Assembly (NCBI GenBank): GCA_029866205.1
Contig: JARWZT010000009.1
Coordinates: 1-64,000, forward strand
Length of the DNA stretch: 64,000 nt
Reading direction: 5' to 3'
DNA from: Rhodoferax sp.
GTDB taxonomy: Bacteria > Pseudomonadota > Gammaproteobacteria > Burkholderiales > Burkholderiaceae_C
Under the pieces are notes generated by a model, which saw only the letters and a list, made by a program, of their open reading frames with translations, was not told the DNA's origin and made no database searches. Of the stretch, positions 1 to 8,325 are shown in pieces (within the stretch, counting starts at the first letter, position 1; each line of letters starts with the position of its first letter). A program made the translations under genes and the position numbers.

Positions 1-102
1 AACCACCACAGACTCTTGGAGCCAATTGGGTATATTCCCCCTGCCGAAGCTGAAGACAATTACTATCGGCAACTTAGCAGTCAAACCACCACAGTGGAAT
101 GA
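1..102 (+). CDS. IS3-family transposase OrfB, C-terminal fragment (partial at window edge)
   Basis: The reading frame open at base 1 encodes 33 residues ending in TGA. The wording, NHHRLLEPIGYIPP followed by AEAEDNYYRQL, is the characteristic tail of IS3-family OrfB (DDE transposase, rve integrase core) in proteobacteria. The catalytic D, D and E would lie to the left of the window. The fragment is not in the supplied ORF set because its start is missing. The family call rests on recognition of the tail only. Confidence 0.75.
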   Translation, partial: NHHRLLEPIGYIPPAEAEDNYYRQLSSQTTTVE

Positions 103-141
103 CTTAAACCAAAGGGCCTCCTCGAAACCCGGGGCGATTCA
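1..141 (+). mobile_element. Right end of an IS3-family insertion sequence
   Basis: The first 102 bases encode the end of an IS3-type transposase. The next 39 bases lead to a terminus that, read from the minus strand, begins TGAATCGCCCCGGG, which fits the TG...CA ends and GC-rich terminal repeats of IS3-family elements. The element continues to the left, outside the window. Its edge coincides exactly with the stop codon of the integrase remnant on the other strand, so this is an insertion junction. The left terminus and any target duplication cannot be seen. Confidence 0.7.
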
Positions 142-825
142 ATCTGTGTTGCGCAACTTGGCCATGAATGCCGGGATATCGGGGTAGGGCAGGGCCTCAT
201 GGTGCTTGTCGGACGCGCGCTGCGTGGGCAGCAGGTTTTCGAGGTGCCCCTTCCATAAGGCTGGATTCGCGCCCTTGCGAAGTTTGCGGGTGATCGCCGC
301 ACTCAGGATGCGTTCGATGCGCCCCCGAAGACGCACAGCGGTTTCTGATTTGGTGTGCCAAATTGGGGTCAGTATCTCCAGAACGTGATGCGTCTCGATT
401 TGGTCCAGCGGCATGGCTCCGATCACCGGGAACGCGTAGTTGGCCACCGTTGCAACCCACTGGTCCCCATGCTTTTGGTTGCGCCACTTTGGGCGCATGG
501 TTTCGATGTAGGCCAGCGCAAATTCCTTGAACCTTGGTGGCGGGCTGGATGTCACCACCTCCTTGGCCGCTTTTTTCTCGTGGGTGGGGTCGGTGCCCTT
601 GTTGATTAGGTTGCGGGCCTCAATAGCCCGTTCTCGGGCCTGCCGGAGCCCAACGTCGGGATAAGCGCCAAAGCTAAGCGCTAGGCGTTTGCTTTGGTGG
701 GTGTACCGAAAAATCCAGTACTTCTGGCCGGTGACTTTGACCCAAAGGTGAAGCCCCTTGGTCTGGTCGTCTGTATGCCGTCCGGGTTGGCTAAGCTTCT
801 TGACTACGATGTTTGTGAGTTGCAT
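139..825 (-). pseudogene. Tyrosine-recombinase integrase, truncated by the IS insertion
   Basis: The product is a 228-residue protein. Residues 1-85 match the N-terminal arm-binding domain of P4-type integrases (DUF4102), including KGLHLWVKVTGQKYW and SFGAYPDVGLRQARE. Residues about 100-200 resemble the SAM-like core-binding domain. The family is usually about 400 residues, and the catalytic domain with its Arg-His-Arg-Tyr residues is absent. The last bases of the stop codon (139-141) belong to the terminus of the IS3-type element, so the insertion created the end of the ORF. An AGGAG motif lies ahead of the ATG at 825. It cannot recombine DNA as it stands. It marks a former genomic island or prophage whose remainder lies to the left or has been lost. 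Confidence 0.8.
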
Positions 826-1149
826 GTCGGCTCCTGTTTGTTACCACTTTCGTTACTCCAGCAGGGGCTTAGTACGTGGTATCAAGCCCTGCGCGGTTAG
901 CGTAGGGTCTTGGGAACAGGATTTTTCGCAGAAACTCTATTTGCGAATGAACTTGCTTTCGGGAGCGGCAACGCCGCTGTCCAAGGGCTATCAAGGGAGG
1001 CCGTGAACTACCAAGACACTACATGGCAAGTGTCCGACTCCGTTTCCGCCAAGAACCTTTGTAAGTCGAAAGATTTACAAAGGTTTTTTGGTTTATGGGA
1101 CCCAAACTTGTACCAGCTGACGGCGGTCGGTCAGGACCGCCGCTCGCGA
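826..1149. other. Gene-free stretch with two hairpins, upstream of the integrase remnant
   Basis: No convincing ORF is present. At 861-892 a GCAGGG.../...CCCTGC hairpin with one bulged G surrounds a 13-base loop. At 1054-1085 an 11-bp perfect inverted repeat (AACCTTTGTAA) with a 10-base loop is followed by a short T run on the plus strand. Integrase genes usually sit next to their attachment site, so one of these could belong to an attachment or excisionase-binding region, but I see no tRNA-like sequence here. Confidence 0.4.
1054..1089 (+). terminator. Perfect 11-bp hairpin followed by TTTTTT
   Basis: AACCTTTGTAA (1054-1064) and its exact complement (1075-1085) flank a 10-base loop, and the T run continues to 1089. 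The form is that of an intrinsic terminator on the plus strand, but the stem is AT-rich and no plus-strand gene ends just before it. It may instead be a protein-binding palindrome of the lost island. Confidence 0.35.
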
Positions 1150-2265
1150 TCAGGCAAACACGCCCGCTTTGTCCTCCATGCGCGCCGACACTTCACCCAA
1201 GTGATGCAGACTGTCGCCGAAGGTCATTTCCATCTGGGTCAGCTTTTTGAAGTAATGGCTGACGATGTACTCATTGGTCACGCCGATACCACCATGTAGT
1301 TGTACTGCCTGCTGACCGACAAAGCGCATCGAAGAGCCGAGCTGGTACTTTGCGCGTGCCATCGCAGCGCGACGTTCTGGCGCGGGCGCGTTCAGCTTCA
1401 GGCTGGCGTAATAGCTCATGGAGCGGGCCAGTTCGAGTTGCATTTTCATGTCGGCGGCACGGTGGCGCAGAGCCTGGAAGCTACCAATCACGGCGCCAAA
1501 TTGTTTGCGCGTCATGAGGTATTCGGCGGTCACGGTCATGGCCTTGTCCATTACGCCCACGGCTTCGGCACAGGTCGCTGCAATGCCGATGTCTACTGCG
1601 TGTTCCAGCGCGATTAGTCCTTCGAGCGTGACCAGGCTGGCGTTGGCGTGGTCGAACTGCACCTCAGCGGCCCGGCTGCCGTCTTGGGTGCCATAGCCGC
1701 GGCAGGTTACGCCCTTGCTGGCGCGTTCGATCAGAAACAGGGCCATCTTGCCGCCCAGCAGCGCACTCACCAAAAAGGCGTCCGCCTGGTCGCCGACGGC
1801 CACCACGCTTTTATGCCCTTGTAATTGGTAGCTGCCGTCTACCGCGGTTGCCGTGGTTTTGCATGCGTCCAAGGTGTAGCGTGCAGCGCGTTCCTGGTAG
1901 GCCAACACCACCAGTGCTTCACCGCTGCAGACGCGGGGCAGCCAGGCCGCCTTGGTGGCGGTATCCGCATAATTGGCGATCACCGCACCGGCGATGAGCG
2001 CCTGGCCCAAGGGCTCGAGAACGATGCCGCGCCCGAGCTCTTCCATCACCACCATACCTTCGACCGGGCCCATGCCGAGGCCGCCATCGTCCTCGGGGAC
2101 GTAGAGGCCGCACAAGCCGAGTTCAGCCAGTTCGTTCCAGGCTGCGCGGTCAAAGCCGCCGGCTTTCTCGGTAGCGCGGCGACGGTCGAAGCTATAGCCC
2201 TTGTCCACCCATTTGCGCACTGCGTCACGCAGTTGTTCCTGGTCGTCAGAAAAATCGAAATCCAT
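1150..2265 (-). CDS. Acyl-CoA dehydrogenase, small-subunit type
   Basis: This 371-residue FAD enzyme oxidises an acyl-CoA at the alpha-beta carbons and passes electrons to electron-transfer flavoprotein. The family appears in the N-terminal helical domain (FDFSDDQEQLRDAV), in TRKQFG and SFQALRHRAADM (FAD contacts, about residue 255) and in QLHGGIGVTNEYIVSHYFKK near the C-terminus. The start at 2265 is preferred because it matches the family and has AAGGAAAAG just upstream; an alternative start would add 18 residues. It lies 46 bases behind another acyl-CoA dehydrogenase on the same strand. Such pairs resemble the PimC/PimD pimeloyl-CoA dehydrogenase subunits, but no other pim genes are adjacent and the substrate is unknown. 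Confidence 0.85.
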   Translation of the reverse strand: MDFDFSDDQEQLRDAVRKWVDKGYSFDRRRATEKAGGFDRAAWNELAELGLCGLYVPEDDGGLGMGPVEGMVVMEELGRGIVLEPLGQALIAGAVIANYADTATKAAWLPRVCSGEALVVLAYQERAARYTLDACKTTATAVDGSYQLQGHKSVVAVGDQADAFLVSALLGGKMALFLIERASKGVTCRGYGTQDGSRAAEVQFDHANASLVTLEGLIALEHAVDIGIAATCAEAVGVMDKAMTVTAEYLMTRKQFGAVIGSFQALRHRAADMKMQLELARSMSYYASLKLNAPAPERRAAMARAKYQLGSSMRFVGQQAVQLHGGIGVTNEYIVSHYFKKLTQMEMTFGDSLHHLGEVSARMEDKAGVFA

Positions 2266-2311
2266 GGTCTTTTCCTTGAAAATTGGGTTTGCGTTCTTGA
2301 GCCTGTTGGGC

Positions 2312-3490
2312 TTAACCAAGCACGAATTGCGAGACGATGTTGCGCTGCACTTCGTTGCTCCCGCCGTAAATCGTGGTCTTGCGCATGTTGAAATAGGTGG
2401 ACGCCAAGGGCGCGCAATGGGCGTGGCCGACGGCGTCCCCTTGCCAACCGGCTTCCATGGCTTCGCGGATCAGGGGCAGAGCAAACGGCCCGGCTGCCAG
2501 CATCATCAGCTCGCTATAACGCTGCTGGATCTCGCTACCGCGGATCTTGAGCAGGCTGGCGATGTCCATGCTTTGCTTGCCTGATTTTTCGGCAGCAAGC
2601 ACCCGCAGGACCATCATTTCCAGCGCCACCACGTCCACTTCCAGCTTGGCGATTTCGTCGCGGAAGCGACTGTCGTCCAACACGCCCTCGGCTTTGGCGA
2701 TGCGCTTGAGGCGCTCAAGTTCGCGCTTGGCGCGGTTGACGTCGGCAATATTCGTGCGCTCATGGGCCAGCAGGTATTTAGCGTAGTTCCAGCCCTTGTT
2801 TTCTTCACCGATCAGGTTGTTGGCGGGCACTTCTACGTTGTCAAAAAAGACTTCGTTCACTTCGGCGCTGCCATCGAGCAAGATGATGGGGCGCACGGTG
2901 ACTCCGGGCGACTTCATGTCGATCAGCAGAAAGCTGATCCCGGTTTGGGGTTTGCCTTCATTGCTGGTGCGCACCAGGCAAAAAATCCATTCGCCATACT
3001 GACCCAAAGTGGTCCAGGTTTTTTGGCCGTTGACAATGTATTTGTCGCCCACGCGTTCGGCCTTGGTTTTGACCGATGCCAGATCCGAGCCCGATCCGGG
3101 CTCGCTGTAACCCTGGCTCCACCAGACGTCGCCGCTGGCAATACCGGGCAAAAAGCGCTGCTGCTGTTCGGCATTCCCAAAGGCCATGATCACTGGTGCG
3201 ACCATTACCGGGCCAAAGGGCACGACGCGCGGCGCGCCAGCCAAGGCACATTCCTCTTCAAACAGGTGCTTCTCAATGGCACTCCAGCCGGGACCGCCAA
3301 AGGCTTTGGGCCAAGCGTGCCCTAACCAGCCCTTTTTGCCCAAAATTTTGCCCCAGCGCTGCATGTCGTCGCGTGTTAATTGCAGGGCGTTGTGAACCTT
3401 GTGTGAGATGTCGGCGGGCAGGTGTTCGTGAACCCAGCCACGAATTTCCTCACGAAATTTTTGTTCTTCAGGGGTGAATGCCAAATCCAT
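2312..3490 (-). CDS. Acyl-CoA dehydrogenase, large-subunit type
   Basis: This is a 392-residue acyl-CoA dehydrogenase. Landmarks are the N-terminal FTPEEQKFREEIRGW, the FAD/substrate signature QGYSEPGSGSDLASVKTKAE at about 125, NGQKTWTT and the C-terminal TTIYGGSNEVQRNIV. It is the first gene of a two-gene unit with the small-subunit-type dehydrogenase. A GGAG motif precedes the ATG. The pair recalls PimC/PimD of dicarboxylate degradation, which act as a heteromeric enzyme. That functional name is inferred only from the pairing and sequence style. Confidence 0.87.
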   Translation of the reverse strand: MDLAFTPEEQKFREEIRGWVHEHLPADISHKVHNALQLTRDDMQRWGKILGKKGWLGHAWPKAFGGPGWSAIEKHLFEEECALAGAPRVVPFGPVMVAPVIMAFGNAEQQQRFLPGIASGDVWWSQGYSEPGSGSDLASVKTKAERVGDKYIVNGQKTWTTLGQYGEWIFCLVRTSNEGKPQTGISFLLIDMKSPGVTVRPIILLDGSAEVNEVFFDNVEVPANNLIGEENKGWNYAKYLLAHERTNIADVNRAKRELERLKRIAKAEGVLDDSRFRDEIAKLEVDVVALEMMVLRVLAAEKSGKQSMDIASLLKIRGSEIQQRYSELMMLAAGPFALPLIREAMEAGWQGDAVGHAHCAPLASTYFNMRKTTIYGGSNEVQRNIVSQFVLG

Positions 3491-3643
3491 AGCGAGCGCT
3501 CCAAATTTTCAATGCGGTTAAGGTCCAAGGTGAACTATGCGAGTTTTAGCACGATCGTTCTTTTTTCTTTGTCCGACGTGCGACTTTTTTTGATTCGACT
3601 GCATTTTTCTCGGTGACAAGGTGCTGGCGATAATCGGGCCTCT

Positions 3644-4273
3644 ATGCAAACGGCACCTCAACCTATCGTCATTCTTATCTCGGGCGGCGGCTCCAATATG
3701 GCGGCCATCGTGCGTGCCGCGCAAAAAGAGGGCTGGGCTGCGCAATATGGTGCCCAAGTCGCCGCCGTGATCAGTAACAAACCGGGAGCTGGAGGCCTTC
3801 ACCTTGCGCGTGAGCAGGGCATTGAGACGCAGGTGTTGGACCACCATACTTTTCCCAGCCGTGGCGCTTTTGATCAGGCACTGGCCGCCGCAATTTCCGG
3901 TTACGACCAACCGGGGCGCCCAGCCTTGGTGGTGTTGGCGGGCTTTATGCGGATATTGACGCCAGACTTTGTGGCGCGGCACGCGGGGCGTTTGCTGAAT
4001 ATTCACCCATCTCTCTTGCCTGCCTTTGCCGGCTTACACACCCATCAACGTGCCATTGACGCAGGCTGCAAGTACGCGGGAGCCACCGTGCACCAAGTCA
4101 CTGCCGAGTTGGATGCTGGTGCAATTCTGGAGCAGTCTATAGTCCCCGTTTTACTTGGTGATACCGAGCAAACCCTGGCCGCACGGGTGTTGGCGACCGA
4201 GCATGTCATCTACCCTCGCGCCATACGCGCCTGGCTGCGCGCGCAGGCAGGGCAGACCGTCGCAGGCGCTTAG
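3644..4273 (+). CDS. purN: Phosphoribosylglycinamide formyltransferase
   Basis: The enzyme transfers a formyl group from 10-formyltetrahydrofolate to GAR in step 3 of purine synthesis. Its 209 residues are the usual length. ILISGGGSNM (phosphate-binding loop) is at the N-terminus. The catalytic Asn and His lie in LLNIHPSLLPAF (about residue 115), and the catalytic Asp lies in TAELDAGAI (about 155). Its stop codon overlaps the stop of the convergent DUF1653 gene by four bases. It stands alone, apart from other pur genes. Confidence 0.95.
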   Translation: MQTAPQPIVILISGGGSNMAAIVRAAQKEGWAAQYGAQVAAVISNKPGAGGLHLAREQGIETQVLDHHTFPSRGAFDQALAAAISGYDQPGRPALVVLAGFMRILTPDFVARHAGRLLNIHPSLLPAFAGLHTHQRAIDAGCKYAGATVHQVTAELDAGAILEQSIVPVLLGDTEQTLAARVLATEHVIYPRAIRAWLRAQAGQTVAGA

Positions 4274-4542
4274 TTCCGGTCGGCGTCTGGTTTTGCTGGG
4301 GGCAGGGCGTCGATCCGTTGGAAGCGGGGCTGCCGCTGACCGTTGATTTCGATCATCTCCTCAAACATCGCTGCCGGACGAACCCACAGGCCTTTTTCAC
4401 CATAGAGTGCGCGGTATAGCGTCATGGGCTCCAGGCTCTCGCTGTGGCGTACGGTGGCTTCAACCTGGTACATCCCACCTTTGTAATGGCGGTACAGCCC
4501 GGGTGGGGTGGTGATCAATGGGGGGAGTTTTTCTTCGCTCAT
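4270..4542 (-). CDS. DUF1653 family protein
   Basis: This 90-residue protein belongs to the DUF1653 family, small cytosolic proteins of unknown function. The family wording is GLYRHYKGGMYQVEATVRHS, then TLYRALYGEKGLWVRP and FEEMI. The start at 4542 gives the family length; a longer frame would run into rsmB. It ends tail to tail with purN (4-base overlap) and starts 16 bases from the divergent rRNA methyltransferase gene, so the two starts must share a very short promoter region. Confidence 0.85.
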   Translation of the reverse strand: MSEEKLPPLITTPPGLYRHYKGGMYQVEATVRHSESLEPMTLYRALYGEKGLWVRPAAMFEEMIEINGQRQPRFQRIDALPPAKPDADRN

Positions 4543-4558
4543 GGGACAATGCTCGCTT

Positions 4559-5830
4559 ATGCATCCAAAAGCCCTATTAGAAGCCTGCGCCGAGTTGGTC
4601 CGGCTCACCCTCAAGTTTGACCATCCCGCTGACGCGATTGTTTCCCGATTTTTTCGTGACCATCGGGGTCTGGGTCCCCGTGAGCGCGCCACGATGGCAG
4701 AGACCGTGTACACCGTTCTGCGAAAAAAATTGCTGTTCGACCATTTGGCGCCCTCAGGCAGTGGCCCCAAGGAGCGGCGCCTGGCAATTTTGGGTTTTTA
4801 TGGTCCCGGAGACTTTTTACGTAGCGCCCTGACAGAGCAAGAGACCCAATGGCTCGACGCCTGCGAAAAAGTAACGCCAGCTGATCTGATGGAGCGTCAT
4901 CGCCACAACTTGCCCGAATGGCTGGTGCAGCCTCTCAAAGACCAACTGGGCGATGAGTTTTGGCCTTTGGTGGAGCAGCTGAACCGCGGCGCTGGGCTTG
5001 ATTTGCGTGTTAATGACTTCAAGGCCAAGCGCGCCGATGTGCAGAAAGAGTTGGCCAAAGCGGGTATCAAAGCGGTGCCCACACCGTATTCCCCTTGGGG
5101 ACTGCGAATCGCCGGCAAGCCAGCCCTCAACAAAAGTGACGCGTTTTTGCGCGGTGATTTTGAAGTGCAGGACGAGGGTTCGCAGCTGCTCGCACTGCTC
5201 CTGGATGCCAAACGCGGCGAAATGGTGGTGGATTTTTGCGCGGGTGCGGGCGGCAAGACGCTGGCGATTGGCGCTTCCATGCGGAGCACCGGGCGCCTGT
5301 ATGCGTTTGACACCTCGGCACACCGCCTTGACTCCTTCAAGCCGCGCATGGCGCGCAGCGGCCTCTCCAACGTCCACCCGGCCGCCATTGCGCACGAACG
5401 CGATGAGCGCGTCAAGCGCCTGTCCGGCAAAATCGACCGCGTTTTGGTGGATGCGCCCTGTACTGGCTTGGGTACGCTGAGGCGTAACCCTGATTTGAAA
5501 TGGCGTCAAAACCAGCAGGCAGTCGACGAGATGGCGGTCAAGCAGACCGCAATTTTGCAGAGCGCATCGCGGCTCCTCAAGTCTGGTGGGCGCCTTGTGT
5601 ACGCGACCTGTAGCGTGTTGCCGCAAGAGAACGAAGCGATTGCCGCTGCGTTTTCCGAGGCCAATCCTGATTTTCAGCCCTTGCCGGCCGGCGAAGTTCT
5701 CAATGGCCTCAAGGTGGCCGATGCCGCCAGCCTGTGTACTGGGGGAGAAAGTGGCGATCTGTACTTGCGCCTGTGGCCGCAGCGGCACGCAACCGATGGG
5801 TTTTTTGCTGCAGTTTGGCAAAAGAAGTAG
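4559..5830 (+). CDS. rsmB: 16S rRNA m5C methyltransferase, RsmB/NOP2 family
   Basis: This 423-residue SAM-dependent RNA cytosine-5 methyltransferase resembles E. coli RsmB (m5C967 of 16S rRNA). Residues 1-150 form the divergent NusB-like part. SAM motif I is FCAGAGGKTLAIG at about 223. The motif IV cysteine is in DAPCTGLGTLRRNPD at about 297, and the catalytic motif VI cysteine is in YATCSVLPQEN at about 347. ATG at 4559 is chosen over an upstream GTG because MHPKALLEACAEL is the family-like start. The exact target base is inferred from the family. Confidence 0.85.
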   Translation: MHPKALLEACAELVRLTLKFDHPADAIVSRFFRDHRGLGPRERATMAETVYTVLRKKLLFDHLAPSGSGPKERRLAILGFYGPGDFLRSALTEQETQWLDACEKVTPADLMERHRHNLPEWLVQPLKDQLGDEFWPLVEQLNRGAGLDLRVNDFKAKRADVQKELAKAGIKAVPTPYSPWGLRIAGKPALNKSDAFLRGDFEVQDEGSQLLALLLDAKRGEMVVDFCAGAGGKTLAIGASMRSTGRLYAFDTSAHRLDSFKPRMARSGLSNVHPAAIAHERDERVKRLSGKIDRVLVDAPCTGLGTLRRNPDLKWRQNQQAVDEMAVKQTAILQSASRLLKSGGRLVYATCSVLPQENEAIAAAFSEANPDFQPLPAGEVLNGLKVADAASLCTGGESGDLYLRLWPQRHATDGFFAAVWQKK

Positions 5831-5994
5831 ATAACTTGCCGCGAGTTGGGGCGCTTTGCCTCAAAAACGCAAAATTTGATAGCCAAAATCCCCGTGGACT
5901 TTTACAATCGAGGGCGTAAAAGCGTGCGCTAGCGCAAAGGCGCTGCGCTTAGTCCGGAAATTCCCCACCTTTATTAAAAAGAGACTACAAACCT
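5831..5994 (+). promoter_or_regulatory. Leader region of the desaturase gene
   Basis: This intergenic region has a TACAAT -10-like hexamer near 5907 without a convincing -35. A GC-rich inverted segment (GCGCTAGCGCAAAGGCGCT) lies near 5927-5945, and an A-rich stretch precedes the start codon. Desaturase genes are often cold-induced, and a structured leader would fit, but the evidence is weak. Confidence 0.3.
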
Positions 5995-7212
5995 ATGCTG
6001 TTGCCTGATTCGGTCGTGTTTAACGCGGTTCTCGAGTGGTTGGCCCATGGAGCCCTGGCGTGGAGCTGGTGGCAAATTGTGTTGTTTGCGCTGGGAGTGA
6101 CACACATCACCATGATCAGCGTCACGGTATTTTTGCATCGTCACCAAGCCCATCGGTCCTTGGATTTGCATCCGATCGCTTCGCATTTTTTCCGCTTCTG
6201 GCTGTGGCTTACCACCGGCCAAGTGACCAAAGAATGGGCGGCAATTCACCGCAAGCACCACGCCAAATGCGAGCAGCCCGACGATCCTCACAGCCCTCAC
6301 GTCTACGGAATTCGAACCGTCTTACTGCAAGGCGCTGAGCTTTACCGCGCAGAGTCAAAAAACAAGGAAACCATGGCGCGCTTTGGCCATGGAACACCCG
6401 ATGACTGGATCGAGCGCAATTTGTACACGCGCTTTTCCTGGCAGGGCGTGGGACTGATGATGGTGGTGGACCTGTTTCTGTTCGGTGCCGCCGGCCTGTC
6501 GGTATGGGCGGTACAAATGGCTTGGACTCCCATCATGGCGGCGGGCATCATTAACGGTGCGGCGCATTACTGGGGATACCGCAACTTTGAGGCGCCCGAT
6601 GCGAGCACCAATATTTCTCCATGGGGAATCATCATTGCGGGCGAGGAGTTGCACAACAACCACCACACTTACCCCACTTCGGCGAAATTGTCGGTCAAAC
6701 CCTATGAATTCGATATTGGCTGGATGTACATCAGCTTGATGCAAATGGCCGGTTTGGCGCGCGTCAAAAAGACACCGCCGAAGGCTGCCTATGGCGATAT
6801 TCGCCCCGTAGCGGATGAGAAAACTCTCGAAGCCTTGATCGCGAATCGCTACGAGATCATGGCGGGATATGCCAAGCAAATGCAGGCGACCGTAAACACC
6901 GAGTTGGCCGCGATGAAAGCGCGCAGCGCCGATTCTGCGGTCATCAAGGCAGCCAAGCAGTGGGCGCATCGCGACGTGGACAAGGTGCCCGCCTCGGTGA
7001 TGCCGGAGTTGGCGCTGGCCCGGGTGGCGTCACCTGTGCTTGATAAGTTGGTCACCATGCGAGAAGAATTGCGCCAGTTGTGGCTGAACACCGCTGTTTC
7101 GCGTGAGCAACTCACCGCGGATTTGGCAGCCTGGTGTCACCGTGCCGAAGACAGTGGTATTGCCACACTGCGTGAGTTCTCTGTCAAATTGCGCGCGGCG
7201 CGCATCGCTTGA
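5995..7212 (+). CDS. Membrane fatty-acid (acyl-CoA/acyl-lipid) desaturase
   Basis: This 405-residue di-iron desaturase places a double bond in membrane fatty acids. The three histidine boxes are intact: HRHQAH (about residue 48), HRKHH (about 85) and HNNHH (about 220). Hydrophobic segments at about 20-40 and 155-185 fit the four-helix membrane topology of the delta-9 family. The region after residue 265 is a long, mostly polar C-terminal extension seen in many betaproteobacterial members. A strong terminator follows the stop, so the gene is probably transcribed alone. A role in membrane fluidity is inferred. Confidence 0.88.
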   Translation: MLLPDSVVFNAVLEWLAHGALAWSWWQIVLFALGVTHITMISVTVFLHRHQAHRSLDLHPIASHFFRFWLWLTTGQVTKEWAAIHRKHHAKCEQPDDPHSPHVYGIRTVLLQGAELYRAESKNKETMARFGHGTPDDWIERNLYTRFSWQGVGLMMVVDLFLFGAAGLSVWAVQMAWTPIMAAGIINGAAHYWGYRNFEAPDASTNISPWGIIIAGEELHNNHHTYPTSAKLSVKPYEFDIGWMYISLMQMAGLARVKKTPPKAAYGDIRPVADEKTLEALIANRYEIMAGYAKQMQATVNTELAAMKARSADSAVIKAAKQWAHRDVDKVPASVMPELALARVASPVLDKLVTMREELRQLWLNTAVSREQLTADLAAWCHRAEDSGIATLREFSVKLRAARIA

Positions 7213-7274
7213 GGCGCTGCGCATCGGTCACTGCTCTAAGGATGCCGCCGCGTTGACGTGCGGACCTGCTAGAC

Positions 7275-7317
7275 AACAAAAAAAGCCCTTGGCAACATGC
7301 CAGGGGCTTTTTTTTTG
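7275..7317. terminator. Bidirectional intrinsic terminator
   Basis: A-rich sequence, then GCCC and a nearly perfect stem (TTGGCA with TGCCAG) around a 3-base loop, then GGGC and nine T. It separates the convergent desaturase and TM2-like genes and can end transcription in both directions. Confidence 0.9.
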
Positions 7318-7351
7318 TGACTCAGGGCAGGGCTTGATGGATTGGTTTGCT

Positions 7352-7774
7352 TCAGGCCGTAAATTCAAAGTAGCGCTGAAAGCTGAAAGCGATGGTGGAT
7401 ATCAGCACCGTAGCGCCAATGAACAGGGAGCTCGCCAGTCCGATGACGGTAAACCAGCCGGTCTGTCCGTCGCGTTCCTCGGGGTCCGCATCCGGGTTGA
7501 ATCGGTGGTTCCAAGCGTGCACGTCCATCAAGCCATAGCGCAAAGCCGCAATCGCACAGGCGGCAAATGCAAAGCCACACATTGGTATCAGCACCCAGCT
7601 CAGAGGGTCGTCCAGGCCAAGACTGCGTGCACGTTGCACGCCATAAAGTCCCAGTAGGGTGGGGACGCAGGTCAACAAACCCCAAACGTCGTAGCGGCCC
7701 GTCAGATAGATTCTCTGCAATCCGAAGGGGCCTGTGATCAGAGTGGCCCAAACGGCGACTGTTTTGTTTTTCAT
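7352..7774 (-). CDS. TM2-like small membrane protein
   Basis: This 140-residue membrane protein has about four hydrophobic segments (near residues 5-20, 28-45, 60-80 and 108-130). The start, TGPFGLQRIYLTGRYDVWGLL, resembles the TM2 domain (G-x-x-R-F/I-Y-x-G with a following helix), although the second helix is less typical. A cytosolic loop holds RFNPDADPEERDGQTGW. Its ATG overlaps the stop of the upstream acetyltransferase (ATGA), which suggests translational coupling. Function is unknown. Confidence 0.6.
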   Translation of the reverse strand: MKNKTVAVWATLITGPFGLQRIYLTGRYDVWGLLTCVPTLLGLYGVQRARSLGLDDPLSWVLIPMCGFAFAACAIAALRYGLMDVHAWNHRFNPDADPEERDGQTGWFTVIGLASSLFIGATVLISTIAFSFQRYFEFTA

Positions 7775-8304
7775 ACTGCTGATTGTGGCGCAGGCAGATC
7801 GCTGCCGGCGCCGATGGCACGTTCCATCAGCACTACATCCAGCCAGCGGTCAAATTTCCAGCCGCAGTCAGTGAGCACGCCGACATGCTTGAACCCTAGT
7901 GCGGCGTGCAGGCCGACCGATGGCAGGTTCTGCGAGTCACCAATCACGGCGATCAGTTTGCGGATGCCCGCACGTTGCGCGCTGGCCATCAATTCTCCAA
8001 GTAGCATTCGCCCCCATCCTTTGCCAGCGACTTGTGGGTCGAGGTAAATCGAGTCTTCGGCAGAAAATCGGTAGGCGGGGCGCGGCTTGAACCAGTTGCA
8101 GTAGCAAAACCCCATGACCCGCCCCTCGTTTTCGAGTACCAGGTAAGGCAGTCCTTTGGACAAAACGTCGGTCCGTCTTGTGCGCATTTCGTCTAGTGTG
8201 GGAGGAGTAATTTCAAAAGTCCCGGTGCCCGACAACACATGGTGTTGGTAAATCGCCGTGATTGCGGGAAGGTCGCTGTCGTTACTGGGGCGAATTAAAG
8301 GCAT
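7771..8304 (-). CDS. GNAT-family N-acetyltransferase, phosphinothricin acetyltransferase-like
   Basis: A 177-residue GNAT protein of the Pat/YncA type. The N-terminal IRPSNDSDLPAITAIYQHHV, the central LENEGRVMGFCYCNWFKPRP and the acetyl-CoA loop VAGKGWGRMLLGELM (about residues 92-106) are family features, as is the final GWKFDRWLDVVLMERA. Members acetylate small amines, amino-acid analogues or methionine derivatives; the substrate here cannot be read from sequence. It is the first gene of a two-gene unit. Its start lies close to the divergent rpsP promoter. Confidence 0.85.
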   Translation of the reverse strand: MPLIRPSNDSDLPAITAIYQHHVLSGTGTFEITPPTLDEMRTRRTDVLSKGLPYLVLENEGRVMGFCYCNWFKPRPAYRFSAEDSIYLDPQVAGKGWGRMLLGELMASAQRAGIRKLIAVIGDSQNLPSVGLHAALGFKHVGVLTDCGWKFDRWLDVVLMERAIGAGSDLPAPQSAV

Positions 8305-8319
8305 GGTTTGAGAAAAAGA

Positions 8320-8325
8320 TATAAT
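8320..8325 (+). promoter_or_regulatory. -10 hexamer of the rpsP operon promoter
   Basis: A perfect TATAAT lies 100 bases before rpsP and just outside the divergent acetyltransferase start. No good -35 is seen at 17 bases. The leader that follows contains a CTGGCC/GGCCAG hairpin near 8349. Confidence 0.55.

Noticed and set aside
3518-4006. A 162-codon minus-strand frame over the purN start
   Set aside because: It covers the purN N-terminus, has no family features and would need purN to be non-coding in that region.
4543-4770. Upstream extension of the DUF1653 gene
   Set aside because: The added 76 residues are basic and unrelated to the family, and they overlap the start of the rRNA methyltransferase gene. 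The start at 4542 is sufficient.
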